Shown: positions 45,401 to 57,207 of the stretch, piece after piece | How the letters are laid out: each line of letters begins with the position of its first letter | Numbering within the stretch: position 1 is the first letter of the stretch | NCBI GenBank assembly: GCA_001599935.1 | Contig: BCIJ01000011.1 | Location: forward strand, 1 to 64,000 | Direction: 5' to 3' | Origin: Holtermannia corniformis | Lineage: Eukaryota > Basidiomycota > Tremellomycetes > Holtermanniales | Length of the DNA stretch: 64,000 nucleotides | Position numbers and translations under genes: made by a program | The notes under the pieces: model-generated | The model's database searches: none | Told to the model about the DNA's origin: nothing | What the model saw: only the letters and a program-made list of their open reading frames with translations

Positions 45401-46833
45401 AATACCGCGAGATTGTGTTTGCCCGGACTTCGCCTGAACAGAAACTGCGTATCGTCAAGGAGTTCCAGCAGCGCGAGTGTATCGTCGGCATGACGGGAGA
45501 TGGCGTGAATGACTCGCCCTCACTCAAGGTGTGTAGCGGGATAGATGAAGTGACGGAGCTGACGAGCGTGTTCAGGCTGCGGATGTTGGCATTGCCATGG
45601 GTGGCGGCTCCGACGTGGCATGCGAGGCCGCCGACTTGATTCTACTCGAGTCGTCAGTCTTGCGTTTCACCCGGCGAGCTCTAGCTGAGTGTCGCAGGTT
45701 CTCGTCGATCGTAGTCGCAGTCGAATACGGCCGATTGGTATTCGACAACCTTCGCAAGGTAAGCGCACGGCTCTCTGGCAATCTCGGTGTCTGATCGTCC
45801 CAGACATGTCTCTACCTGCTCCCCGCCGGTAGCTTTTCCGAGCTCATGCCAGTCTTGCTCAACGTCTTGCTTGGTCTGCCTCAGATCCTATCGAGCTTGC
45901 AAATGTACGTTCTGACCCTGTTAATATTTCCCGCTGACTGAGGGCTATAGGATCTTGATCTGCGCCGTGACCGTGCGCTGCAACCAGTCATGCCGATTGC
46001 GCTTGCTGATTCGGTCGTTATAGGACATCTTGCCGGCCATCGCGCTCTGCTTTGAGAAACCCGAAGCGGGTGCGTCTGTGACTGCTCGTGTGTGAACCCC
46101 CCCTGACGATCATAGGGCTCCTAACACGCAAGCCGCGCAACGTCAAGAAAGACAAACTGCTCGACTGGCAGCTTCTCCTGCAGGCATACGGGTTCCTTGG
46201 CCTGCTCGAGACGCTGTGTGCAATGAGCATGGCTTTCTGGTGGTTGCAGCGTAAAGGCTTTGCGTTTAGCGATCTGTGAGTGATTGGCTGCAGTTGAGCC
46301 TGTCGAGGCCCGGCTGATCCACGGCAGGGTGTTCGCATACGGTGGTCTAGCTGAAAAGTATGATCCAGCGTTGTACGCCGAAACAATCTCGCAAGCTCAG
46401 TCAATGTGGGTGTACCCTTGATAAGACTGCCTGCGCTGATCATGTCGACCACAGCTACTTTTTCACCCTTGTCGGCATGCAGTGGGGCAATCTGCTCGCC
46501 ACTCGCACCCGCCGCTTGAGCCTGTTCCAGCACCCCTTCCTCGGCGGAACGGACCGCTCTCAAAACCTCTGGATCGTGCCTGCCATGCTGGTGGCGCTCG
46601 GGTTCTGCTTCTTTTTCAGCTACATCCCGTTCTTCCAGCGGACGTTTTTGACGAGGGTGAGTTTGCGTGGCGTTGCCAACCTTTCAGATATTGAGGGTGC
46701 TGTACAGGGAGTCAGTGTTGAGCACATCTTTCTGCCGTTTGCGTTTGGTACGGGTCTGTTGTTCCTGGATGAGGCGAGGAAATGGTGGATCCGGCGGGAT
46801 CCCAGAGGGTTGCTGGCTCGGGCGGCGTGGTAG
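42457..46833 (+). CDS. P-type cation ATPase, Na/K-ATPase-like (fungal ACU type)
   Basis: A long gene with many short introns coding for roughly 1170 residues. In order it shows the N-terminal cation ATPase domain ([17 protein letters not shown]), the A-domain loop [11 protein letters not shown], the membrane motif [11 protein letters not shown], the phosphorylation loop [15 protein letters not shown] (Asp near residue 445), [12 protein letters not shown] for nucleotide binding, and the hinge [15 protein letters not shown]. The C-terminal third has about six membrane segments (for example [19 protein letters not shown]). The IPEGLP motif and overall resemblance to Na,K-ATPase alpha subunits fit the ACU group, high-affinity Na+/K+ uptake pumps known from Ustilago and a few other fungi, rather than ENA efflux pumps. 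The substrate is inferred. The C-terminus ends [17 protein letters not shown]. Confidence 0.88.
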
Positions 46834-47315
46834 CGGGATGCACTCTAGATGCACGATCGTTGACACCTGCCCACGCACGCATGCTCGCCGAACGAGATGG
46901 GCAGTGCCGATGCCGACGTGGCCGGGGAGACGAGAAGCATCACGCTCGGTTCGGGCCTCCCTTTGAGCCCCTATCGACTTTTTCGGCTCTCGCGTCCATC
47001 GCGTCATGCAATCTTGACCATCAGCTCATTGTGCTCGTCTTCTGATTACACACGTCAGCTTCATCAGCGGCTACGATCAAGGATGGCACGCACTCGATCA
47101 AAGGGCAGGCCGAGGCAGGGCAGGACGGCCGCCAAACGCTCGGTCCCTTAGCTTGCGCACAAGACTGAACCCTCCTTCGAGCTCAGTCGCCTAGGGTCCA
47201 CAGGCCGTGAGCGATTTCGGGGCGGCCTCGCACAAAGGGCATGTCGGTCGGGTCGTGTGCCGCCGACGGAGACGCAAGCTGTCAGTGAGCTCTGGGCGTC
47301 AGCGAGACAAGAGCG
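46834..47315. other. Intergenic region
   Basis: About 480 bases between the ATPase and the next plus-strand gene. Only short frames, none convincing. Confidence 0.5.
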
Positions 47316-48025
47316 ATGTGGTGGTTAGCGTGCTGTGGACGGCGGGACAAGGAACGCCTGCCGCTCGCGCTTCCATCAGAGGTACGTTGGGTGTCGTCTC
47401 GGCTTTGCCAGCTGACGTGGCTTGTCCTGCAGACGGCTCAGCTGCTTGTGCCCTCTCCACCGCCATCAGCAAGCTATGGTACGCTCAGCTACGCCGATAC
47501 GCATCCCAAGCTCCCGCGCGAGCTCTCGCCTGAAGAACAACGACGAATCAAGGCGATCGAGCATCGGGTCAATGCGTCCGTCGGCAGCTGCCACTGCGGC
47601 ACGCTGATACTGACCAACCGCACAGTTCTATGCAGCCCATCGCCCCTCTGTGCCGTACAGCACCATCCTCACCCACCTCTTCGCAATTCGACGACGTACC
47701 GCCGAATCCTGGGTTTGGCCGGTCCGTGTCCGATCCGGCACTGCAGCACTCGCACTCGAACTCGCGCTCGCGCTCGCGGATCGGTCGGAGGCGTGCCGTC
47801 TCGGTCCTCTCGCCTTTACATGATAGTAGTCGCAGTCGACGGAGTAGCGTTAGCTGTGATGCGCTGCTGGATGATGTCTCGGCGTTAGAGGCAGAGGGAA
47901 CGGAGGGAGAGTTGGTCCAAGTCACGAGAGTCAGACTTGGACTCGGTGGTGCTGGTCGGAGCCGACGAGGTCGCTCCAGGGCTCGAGGGCGCAGTCCGAC
48001 GATCGCGGACGGGAGGCAAGAGTAG
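47316..48025 (+). CDS. Small protein with N-terminal CC motif, possibly Lamtor1/Meh1-like
   Basis: Exons 47316-47381, 47433-47575 and 47626-48025 close exactly to 202 residues. The start MWWLACCGRRDKERLPLALP has two adjacent cysteines followed by basic residues, a possible palmitoylation site. Next come TAQLLVPSPPPSASYGTLSY and ELSPEEQRRIKAIEHRVNAS, then a Ser/Arg-rich tail. A lipidated CC head, a short YG-containing linker and a helix with I.....RVN are reminiscent of the Ego1/Meh1-Lamtor1 family that tethers Rag GTPases to the vacuole. The match is weak, there is no Gly2 myristoylation site, and the tail is unusual, so the assignment is tentative. Confidence 0.5.
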
Positions 48026-48095
48026 TGCGCAGTGTAGCATGGGTGTGACATGTCATGTTAAAGTGTTCTGTAGTACAATCCAATGCGGTGCTCGC

Positions 48096-49588
48096 TCACC
48101 CGCGCCGGCGCTTGATGAGATGCGCAGGAGGTGGATCGTCGTACAAGTCTTCTTCCTCGCTCTCAATCGGACTCTGTGACTGGGGTTGAGACTGCGAGGC
48201 CGCAGCGCGGCGTTTACGCCCTTGCGTCTGCGTCTGGCTAGCGTCCTACGACCCATCAGCCTAGCTACCAGATGCCATCCCCGACCAACCTCGTCCTCCA
48301 GTTCATCCTCCTCGCCTTCCTCGGCTTCGTCATCGTCCTCAAAGCCGACCCTCCTGCCCGTCCTGCGCTTCCTAAACACACCGAGATCGCCATCTCGAGT
48401 CTTTGGCACGCTGCCCTCACCAACTACCTCCCACGGTGTGTTGGGTGCCGACGCGACGAGGCGGCACGCTGCGTTTGGGCATTTGAACCGTGGGTTTGAG
48501 AGTGCGATCGCGCGGCATGGTTCGTGGTAGTGCGTTTGGCCTGTGTCAGCGGCGTCAGCGTTGGACCTGGTCGGTCTGATGAGCAAAGAGCGCACAGTCT
48601 ACGTCTGGGTTGCCGCATTTCCAGCCCTGCGACGTCAGTGCCAGCGTCTTGGCTCGAGACGGGACTTGACCTTGGTCACGAGCCGGCGACAGCTCGCGCA
48701 CTCGTACACGAGCTCTTCGTATTCCGTCTTGAGCCAGCTGTCGAGTTCGGCGAGCGCACGGGTGCCGAGCGAGTAGCGCGCGCGTCTGGGCCGTTAGCTG
48801 GTGTACGGCGCGCATGGCGGGTTTGAGGCTATGGCAAGGGTGCGTGCACACACCAAAGCGTTCTGTACGCACTTTGATTTCGCGAGCCAGCCTCTGCCGA
48901 CGAGCGCAGCCAGTACGAGATCTGCATGTCCTCGATTCATCGTCGCTATCGTCTCTATCAGCAGCGCGTCTGAAGCAGTCGAACGACGTGCTTGCTAGGT
49001 TGCCTGCGATTGAGCGGGCTTGGTTTGCGCCGAGAGAGTTGGCAGGGTAGGATTGGAGGATGGCAAGGATCTGTGGCTGTCAGGCTCTGTAGACTCACAT
49101 CTTCTATCATTGCTGATAGTGCTCGTCCTGCCGAGACTGACCAGTTCGCGATAGTATGCAATCTCGAGTGGGGTAAAGTCATTCGCTGCCATTGGGATCT
49201 CTCCCGCGCCATCCGTGTTGATCTGTACGAGAGCTCAGTTGGGCATCGCTCGCAGTCTCGCAGACGGACCAAGGTATACCACCATCGGCCCTTGGAGCTC
49301 TCATCCCTCGTGCGCCTGATCTCCATCCCGAGGTCTTCGACGAGATGCGAGAGCTCGCCTGTGAACGCAATCAAGCCCGCTTGAGTCGCTGCGTGGGTCG
49401 GTCGGAACGTGCTCTCGTGCTCTGTGCGGGTCAACAGCCATCTTGGACACGGCGCGCCGCTGCGTACGAGTGAGCGCGGCGCATGTCCGCTTGTAGAGTT
49501 CGATCGCGGTCGATTCGAGGATCGAGCGGCGAGCTAGCAGCGTCTGTAGGAAGATGCGATGCTGGTGTTTTGGTTTGACGGCTGCCAT
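48096..49588 (-). CDS. NSE1: Nse1, RING-like subunit of the Smc5/6 complex
   Basis: The start is the ATG at 49588. The head HRIFLQTLLARRSILESTAI, then LYKRTCAAL, and an exon with FTGELSHLVEDLGMEIRRTR DE and a W.YTLV segment match the Nse1 winged-helix region. Near the end, RYSLGTRALAELDSWLK leads into zinc ligands CASC, KCGNPDVDC, YHEPC and KCPNAAC, the Nse1 RING-like arrangement. The YHEPC join uses an intron starting right after the first base of a Cys codon. A Gln/Ser/Glu-rich tail ends HLIKRRRG at 48096. Nse1 works with Nse3 and Nse4 in DNA repair, with ubiquitin ligase activity. The exact exon ends in the middle part (about 48850-49300) were not all resolved. Confidence 0.85.
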
Positions 49589-49671
49589 TGTGCTCACAGT
49601 TGATAGATTGAGCTGACGAGGAGAGACGCTAAACTGAAACGCGTCGATTGCTACCGGTATGATTGGCAAAT

Positions 49672-49732
49672 GCTAGCAGCTCTAGCAAAACCCCCTTTGG
49701 TGCTAAACCCCGGCATTACTATAACGCCGAGA
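49672..49732. promoter_or_regulatory. Two-part promoter module between NSE1 and CAF40
   Basis: TCTAGCAAAACCCC at 49681-49694, a second GTGCTAAACCCC at 49700-49711 and TATAACGCCGAGA at 49720-49732. The last 13 bases are identical to 12621-12633 in the VMA10/PTA1 divergent promoter, where the parts occur in the opposite order. The rest of the 421-base interval between the two start codons shows nothing else clear. Confidence 0.5.
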
Positions 49733-50009
49733 CCTGCGGGGGTTACGGTGCCGACTTTGAAGTGTAAACGAGCGAGACAATCATCGACAGCATCCAACGC
49801 ATCCAACGGCCACTTTACTGTCCCCATCAGCGATCCCGCTCGACTCTGGAGCGTACACGACGATCGAGACAGCAACGAGACTGGGCACGAGCAAACGCGG
49901 CTGATCAAAACCGACCACGGGCGGGTCAAAGGGAGATTATCCACCCCGCCCGCACCGTCTGGCTCCCTCCCGCTCCATCCTGCCTACGGGCGAGTGCGAA
50001 CACGCCATC

Positions 50010-52099
50010 ATGTTCGCGTCGATGCACAGGCCACCGACGGCGTCGCCGACACCGGACAACGCACTCGACCACCCGGGCGCCGCTTGGCCAACCCAACAAC
50101 CTCCCCACTTTCAACCCCAACCTCCCCACTACCTCCAGCATCAGCACCAGCAGTCGCAAGACTATGCCTCGCAGCAGGCCGCCTTCCAGCGCGTCCCACA
50201 ACAACAACAACAACCTCCCACGGGCCCCCATCTGCCCAACAACCTAGCCCAACATCTCAACAACCCGCATAATCCGACACCCGTCCCACAGCAGGCCACC
50301 GTCTCGACGGGCAAACTGCTCATCCTTCCGAATGGGCAGAGTCCTCCCCCGGGATCAGAAGAGGACAAGATCTACGTGCTGATTGCCGAACTGCTCGATC
50401 CAGAGGGGAGGGAGACGGCGCTGCTCGAGCTCAGCAAGAAGAGAGAAATGTACGAGGATCTGGCCCTCGTCCTGTGGGGCGGCTTTGGTGCGTCTGCTCA
50501 GTCTCTGCCTGTCAACGTTCTGATGGCGCCAGGGATAATGTCCTCGCTCCTGCTCGAGATCGTCTACGTCTACCCCGCGCTCTCGCCTCCCTCTCTCACA
50601 GCGCACGCCTCGAACCGCGTCTGCAACGCCTTGGCGCTCTTGCAGTGCGTCGCATCGCACGCAGACACGCGCAGCCTCTTTCTCAACGGTCAGTCGGCTC
50701 GACAGCGCAACTCAGTGCTGACAACACTAGCACACATCCCTCTGTTCCTCTACCCTTTCCTCAACACGACGAGCAAGACACGGCCATTCGAATACCTGAG
50801 GCTGACCTCGCTCGGCGTCATTGGTGCGCTCGTCAAGGTGCGTGCGATTTAGAACATTGGCTAGACAGAACTGACAGGTCGTCCTTTTCACTCAATCATG
50901 ATCCGATCTCTGCGCCTCTACCTTGTCACGCTCGCTTCGCTCGCTAGCAAAACGACAATTCCGACGTCATCAACTTCCTCCTCTCGACCGAGATCATCCC
51001 GCTCTGCCTGCGGATCATGGAAACCGGGTCCGAGCTCTCAAAGACCGTGGCCATCTTCATTGTGCAAAAGATCCTGCTCGACGATCTCGGCCTCTCGTAC
51101 ATTTGCCAGACGTACGAACGCTTCTACGCCGTCGGGACCGTCCTGAGTAACATGGTCCTGGCGCTCGTCGAGAGCCAGGCGGTCAGGCTGCTGAAGCACG
51201 TCGTGAGGTGCTATCTCAGGTTGAGCGATAACCCACGGTGAGTCTTAGTTACGGGTTGGGCGGCGAGGTTGCAAGGGTTGGCTAAGACTTGGTGATGTTT
51301 GGTCGATTTGCTGTTGGATGGGGACGAGTCAAGACATCGTCACTCGCCGGTGTTGAGCCAGGCGATACTCTGCAATCGTGGTTGTAGAGAGGAGTGCAAC
51401 TCGACACCGGTCGAGCTGTCGTAAAGCTCAACTTGTGACGCTCTCATCAGAGCTGGCACGATCCGATCTCACTCGTGCGCCCGCTTGTACGCCTGCCGGC
51501 GTGCTGCGACAGCGGGCCTGGCAGCGAAGAGCTGAACAAGCCCTCGCTTCTGCAGCACGTCCGTCAACGTGCAAGACCGGTCGTTGATGGGACAAGTTTG
51601 ATGTCGGTCCGCGGCGAGTCGTACGGGTGTTCTGCAAGTGCTGTGAAGGGCCTTCCGTGCTAGCCACGAGTGGCTAGACTGGAAACCCGATCACCACTTG
51701 AAGCGAGACGCCAGCCCGCTAGTCCTTGCTGTCGCTGGGCATCAGACGGCTGGTGCGAAGTCATTTGACCTCTGCGCGACAGTGTCTTTGCCGGTGCATC
51801 ACATGGCCCGCGGACGGCTCGTTCTGCCACGCCCACTCTGCAGTGAGATGCTGTACTAGCGCCTCGACCAGTAGTCTGCTGCTGCAATGAAGCTTTGCCA
51901 GCACCTGCGCGAAGCGACCTTTCCTCGCCCATCTCCTGTACTCATGCTGACCCCTGTTAGCGCACGCGAGGCTCTGCGCGCCTGCCTCCCCGACGCCCTG
52001 CGCGACGGCACCTTTGCCGCCCTGCTCAAAGGCGACATGGTCACCAAACGCTGCCTGAGCACCCTCATGGTCAACCTCAACGAGCGCAATGAGCAATGA
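50010..52099 (+). CDS. CAF40: Caf40/Rcd1 (CNOT9), Ccr4-Not complex subunit
   Basis: Exons 50010-50487, 50533-50688, 50731-50837, 50948-51237 and 51961-52099 close exactly to 389 residues. A Gln/Pro-rich head of about 115 residues precedes the highly conserved armadillo-repeat core: [92 protein letters not shown] and [20 protein letters not shown]. The Ccr4-Not complex controls mRNA deadenylation and transcription. The last intron is 723 bases. Confidence 0.95.
51238..51960 (+). other. Long intron (723 b) in CAF40
   Basis: Starts GTGAGT inside the Arg codon of SDNPR and ends TGTTAG before [10 protein letters not shown]. The exons join into the conserved sequence with nothing missing. No gene seen inside. 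Confidence 0.8.
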
Positions 52100-52193
52100 G
52101 CCCGCCCGCCCGCGCCGGGCCCGACACGCAAGAACATGTAGCAGTAGCACGGGGCTTTATTGAGATATGAGAGATGGATGCATGCAATGTGCT

Positions 52194-55100
52194 CTACGCG
52201 TCGTAGACGGGCGCGACCTTGTACATGTCGACGTTTGCCGTGTCGGCTTGGACCTCTTGCTCGCCGCTGTGCAGCGGCGTCAGCTCTGTTCTCGGTACAG
52301 GTCGCCAATGGACGCACTAGACACGGCCGACCTCGTACATCTTTGTCTGCACAGGGATCTCGAACCCGCTCGTGCCGTTTGAGAGGTTGATCTTTTCGTC
52401 GGGTGACGTCGAGGCGGTGGCGGCCGCAGCGGCCTTGGGACCAGGCTTACCCCAGCTACCCTTTGCCGCGCCCGGTACGCGCACAGTCGGTGCTGTTTCC
52501 TTGGCCTTGAGCGAGACGGAAGCGAGCTTGCCGCTACGACGACGTCAACCCACCATGCGAGTGCAGGAGCAGCACACTCACTCTGGGATGAAGCCAAACT
52601 CCATGCGGCCCTCGGCGTCCTTGGTGCCCTGGTAGATGTAGAACCCCTTGCGCTCAAACTGGATGATATCCCACTGCTTGCACGCTGCGACTTCTTTGCT
52701 CGCGAGCGCAGCCGTTCGGTACTCGGTCTTGGGGTTGATAACGTCCTCGAGGTTGTCGTCCTCCTCGAGCCGCTTCTTGGTGATCAAGTAGTCGTACTCG
52801 ATCAGCGTGACGGGGACGAGTGAGCTCGCTGAAGGCGAGGAGAGCCAAGTGACCTTTTTGGACGTCTTTTTGAAATCGCCTTGCAGGTGCAGCTCGAGGT
52901 CGAGCGAGGTCACGGCGCCAGAGCCGTCAGTCTGCTTGTTGCGGATGAAAGCGTTTCCCCAGTCCATCATGGTGACCTAGTGAGCGTCAGCACTGACACT
53001 GAACGCTTTCACCAGTGGACCAACCTCTTCGTTGTCACCAAACGACGCCGCGTCCTCTTGCTCGAGAATGATCTCGGAAGCATACACCGTCTTCTTCATC
53101 CCGATTGCCGGATTCTTCTTGTGGAGCGGGGTATCGCTGCTGACCACGTCCTCGGTCTCACGGCCCTTGACGGCGACCTTGACGCTGCGTTGCGTCAGCG
53201 TGCATCGGCAAGCGCCGTCCGACCAAGAGTACGCACAGCTTGTCCTCGGCAATCGCCCAGTAGCGCGGCGCAACAGGGTCAATAATCTTCTTGTTAGTCG
53301 ACCAGATCACGTCCCACTCCATCTGGTTCGTGAAAGGCGACGCGCCCTGCGAGACGATAAAGTTCTTGAGCCCCTCGATCGTCATGCCGCGCGCGCGGAT
53401 GCCTAGAGGCATCCATCAGCTCATGGGCTACCCTTGTCAAGCGCCCAACATACCTCGAACCGTCGGGAACCTAGGGTCATCCCAGCCCTTGACGACGCCC
53501 TTTTCGACCAAGTACTTGAGCTTGCGTTTGGACAGCACCGTGTAGACAAAGTCGATTCGGCTAAAGTCGAAGATTTCAATCTTTGCAAACCCAAGCTTCT
53601 CGAGGAACCACTGGTACTGCTCGTGGCGGGCGGCGTACTCGTTTGCGCGGAGGGCGTGCGTGACACCATCGAGGTGGTCGATGATGGGGCACGCCAGGTC
53701 GTACGTAGGGTACGCGAGGTATTTTGTGCTACGCCCCATCGTCAATCTATATCTCGTAAGCCCAGCAGGACGACCTACCCAGTCACATGGTGGGATCCCT
53801 CGACACATCGGTAAATGACCGGATCGCGCATCGTGCCATTCTTGTGCTGGTAGTCGATCTTTGCGCGCAGTCCCCAGCGCTTGCCCTCGGTCGAGCCCGT
53901 CAGCATCTCTTCGAACCGCTTGACGTTGTCCTCGATCGACGCGTTGCGGTTCTTGCTCGGGATCTCGGCTCGGCGCTGCTCTTTGACCGTCTCGCCGTCG
54001 GTGTCGTCCATGAACGCGTCGCCTTGCTTGATCAACTGGAGCGTGAGCTCTTTGATCGCTTCAAAGTGGTCCGACGTGTGCACGATCGTGTCATAGTTGA
54101 CGCCAATCATCTCGAGGTCTTTGAGGATCGATTGCTCGAATTCGTCCTGCAAGTGTTAGCGTGGGTGATGATCTGGGCTGGAGCGTCAGGAGAGAAGAGA
54201 CGGGCACAAAGTAGACTGCAAGCGACCACAAGGAACAGTTGGTATCAAGTCGGCACTCATACCGCCAAAATGGGGGTGCTCCAACGATGAACTAGCTGTC
54301 CAGCAAAAGCGCGATATGCAGTCACCGTCTCCACTTTGCGCCATCACTGCCGCACAACACAGCACTCACATCCTCCTTGAGCGGGTTGGTGTCGTCAAAG
54401 CGCAAGATGTACTTGCCCTTGTACTGGTCTGCCAAGTAGCGGTTCAAGATTGCGGCCTTGAGATGGCCGATGTGGAGGTAGCCAGAGGGTTCGGGCGCTG
54501 TGGGTGTCAGCACCGAGGTGGTTCTGGTTCTAGGGAGGTCGGGTTGTGGGTGACGAGCGGGTATCCAACGTAGTCCAAGCGGATCTCTCGAGTCCACCGA
54601 GAACCACTGGTAGTATACCCGGCGGCCTACATGCGCGTAACATGTTGCGCAAGCTCGAACCGGATCAAACAGACGCACCAAAGCGCAAGACGACGTTGCC
54701 GACCGTCGCATTCGGCAATGCCACGTCCACAACCTCGAGCTTCTTGGCCTTGTCCCCTCGCGCCTATAGTCGTTGGATCAATCACGCCTTCCTCTGGCTT
54801 GGACTGCGCAACCGACCTCACTAGTCCTCGCGCTGGCAAAGCTGTCCAAGTGTTTCTTCGGGATCGCCAGCGTCTCGACGTGGCGCCACCACCTGCTCAA
54901 GTGGGGTTTCCCCGGTCGCTTGACGGCGCCGAGGGCTGGAAGGGAGGCACGGATCTGTCCGTAGATCTGGGCGTCTGCGAGGCCAAAGTGGGTCGAGGAG
55001 GAAAAGTAGGTTCTGGAGTGGGTTAGGGTACGACGGACGGATCAAGCGCAGCGGATGAGCAGGTCGAGCGCTGCTCATGAGGGGAATAGAGGTGATCTCT

Positions 55101-55448
55101 TCTGGTGGGGTCAGGGTCACGGTGTACTTACCGAAGCGCAAGGTAGTCGTCCAGCGCGTTCAGCAGCGGCTCGAGCTCTGCAAACGGTGTCGTCGGCTTC
55201 AACGCCGTCAACGCTTCCGGCAGCTTGTTCTATACACCCTCAGTCCTAAATCTCTGCTGCCGCTGCCCCCCACGCACCTCGTGGCCCGGCGCACCGGATA
55301 GTAGCTTTGCATAGATGTCGTCAATGTCCTTGCTGCCGTCGAACGCAAGTTCCTTTGCGGCCCAGTTGAGCTCGAACCCGCGGTAGAGTGCGGGTGTGAC
55401 GAGCTGGTGCGGTGGGTTTTGACTGAACGGGATCTCGAGCACGCTCAT
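52194..55448 (-). CDS. GUS1: Cytosolic glutamyl-tRNA synthetase
   Basis: Starts [15 protein letters not shown] at 55448 with an N-terminal GST-like domain. The catalytic core shows [20 protein letters not shown] (the HIGH signature, with FDDTNP following), [47 protein letters not shown] (the KMSKS-type loop as LSKRK), and [11 protein letters not shown]. The C-terminal anticodon-binding beta-barrel has [12 protein letters not shown] and [13 protein letters not shown]. The eukaryotic/archaeal GluRS layout, not the bacterial type, makes it the cytosolic enzyme. Two introns near 54150-54369 and 54519-54707 are about 190-220 bases. The last exon probably ends [12 protein letters not shown] at 52194; without the final intron the frame would stop at 52317. 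Confidence 0.93.
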
Positions 55449-55574
55449 GGTTGTTGGTCGAATCGACAGAGCTCACTGACTTTGGTGGTGGCGGGACCGG
55501 AGGAGTGAGATCACACGTCATTATGGTGATGTGCCACGTGGCTATGAGGGGGTTACGCTGGCAGTATCAATCAA

Positions 55575-55606
55575 TGACGTCACCGTGCACGCCCAAGTCA
55601 CGTGAC
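55575..55606. promoter_or_regulatory. CRE and E-box palindromes in the GUS1/F-box divergent promoter
   Basis: TGACGTCA at 55575-55582 and GTCACGTGAC at 55597-55606, both perfect palindromes, 22 bases apart, in the 250-base interval between the two start codons. They are candidate bZIP and bHLH sites. A CCACGTGG also occurs near 55536. Confidence 0.55.
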
Positions 55607-55698
55607 CGGTTGGATTCCATGCGATCCGACCCGGGCGGATGCGAGCAGGGGATAGCTGTCGTTAACCACAAAGGATCACGTAGACCACCACCCACACA

Positions 55699-56707
55699 AT
55701 GACAACCGCAGGCTCAGCCTCAACCTCGCTCCTCCACGCCACCCTACAGCACCTGCACATCGCTCAGCAGCAGCGCGAGAGCGGGACCACACCACGACCG
55801 GCATCCAGCGCTGGATCCGGCGCGCCCTCAGAAATCGACTCTGAAGACGATTACCAGCTCGTCAATGTCGGAGAGGGTACCCGGCCTGGGACACCGGTAC
55901 CGGGGACGCCGACGAAGCGGTATGCCGCTCTACCCGGTGGTGCGGGTACGGCCAGTGCGAAAAAGGATCCGGTGGGTGGCAACATTGCGTCGGCTTTGAT
56001 GCTGATGTACGGGTCTCAGTTGCGAACGCTGCCAACTACCGTTGCCGTCCGCGTGTTCCTAAACCTTGATATCCAGTCGCTGGCGAAATGCCAGCGCGTG
56101 TGCAAGCGATGGCACAAGTCGTCGACGATCAACTATGGTCAGTCCTGTCTTGTTTCCAGCTCTGTCGGTTCCTAACCCCACTTCAGTCTGGTTCCTCCAA
56201 ACCCGGTCCCTCCTTCTCCCCTCGCACCTCTCCCTAGTCTCACGCCGAGCATCCGACGACCCATTCTACGACCCATACGAGCGCCTGCCACCCCTCTCGC
56301 TACTCCCAACCCCGCCCCTACCAACTTCAAACCAACTCCAATGGTCCAAAGCCGAATCCAAGAAATCCTGGGTCAAAGAGTTTGGTAAAGTGCTCAAAGC
56401 CGACACTGAAGCGGACCAAGGCGATCCCCTCCGCGTCGACATTACAGCCCTCTCGAGCGGTTACTCGACTCCAAACGGTTCCGGAGCACACGCGCATTCG
56501 GGTCTAGGCTCGGGCGGAGCGGTCAAGTGGGCCGGACAGGAACAGAGGGAATATGCCCCGGGCGAATGGAAAAAGGAGATGAGGGAGGGATACAAGGCTT
56601 TGAACGGGCGCAAGGCGAGGAATAAAGGCAGGGGTGGGGGTAGGGCCGCCGCGAGGGGCCCGGCGGTAGAGGATGAGGCTGATTCGAGGTTTGAAGCGCC
56701 TTGGTAG
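55699..56707 (+). CDS. F-box protein
   Basis: Exons 55699-56137 and 56187-56707 close to 319 residues. A Ser/Gly-rich head includes SEIDSEDDYQLVNVGEG. The F-box is at about 113-150: LRTLPTTVAVRVFLNLDIQS, LAKCQRVCKRWHKSSTINYV. No WD40 or LRR substrate domain follows. The C-terminal half has a WSKAESKKSWVKEFGKVLKA segment and a Gly/Arg-rich tail. F-box proteins recruit targets to SCF ubiquitin ligases; this target is unknown. Confidence 0.82.
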
Positions 56708-57207
56708 TATAATGCATGATTCGGTCGGAACGGGATGTGCCGCTGAGGTAGGGTTTTGCAATCAGTGTTGTCTAGCCTCCCGCGTCTACAAGCGCGTCGC
56801 TCTGCGTGGCCCCCCGTCCTCCAGAGCAGCCCCAGCCTGGCGCAAACGCCGCAGTCTCGACTGATCCTCAATCAATGAAAGTAAGCTTCGCTGCCCGAAT
56901 CAGAGCTGAGACCGTGCTTGACCTCAGACTCGGTTTTCAGCAAGCAAGTTGGGGGTTTGTTGACCGTCATGCGCACGCGCAAGTCGCCGCGTCAAGCGCT
57001 CGAGACCATGGCCATACGCTTGGCTCTCAAAACTCGACGCAGCATGTGGGATCGATCCGACTGTACGATTACAGACAGCTCGCTGTTCCGACTCTAGTCA
57101 GCAGGTAGTCTGTGGGCGCCCAATCAAAGTCTTCAAAACAGTCTCGTGCACGCAGCTCGATCATAGGCATATTCGCATACCTAGGTCAAGAATCAAGCCA
57201 GGCCGCC
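56708..57207. other. Intergenic region
   Basis: About 500 bases; no gene or clear motif seen. Confidence 0.5.

Noticed and set aside
47569..48051. Minus-strand frame of 160 codons opposite the CC-motif gene
   Set aside because: It is the shadow of the Ser/Arg-rich third exon on the other strand.
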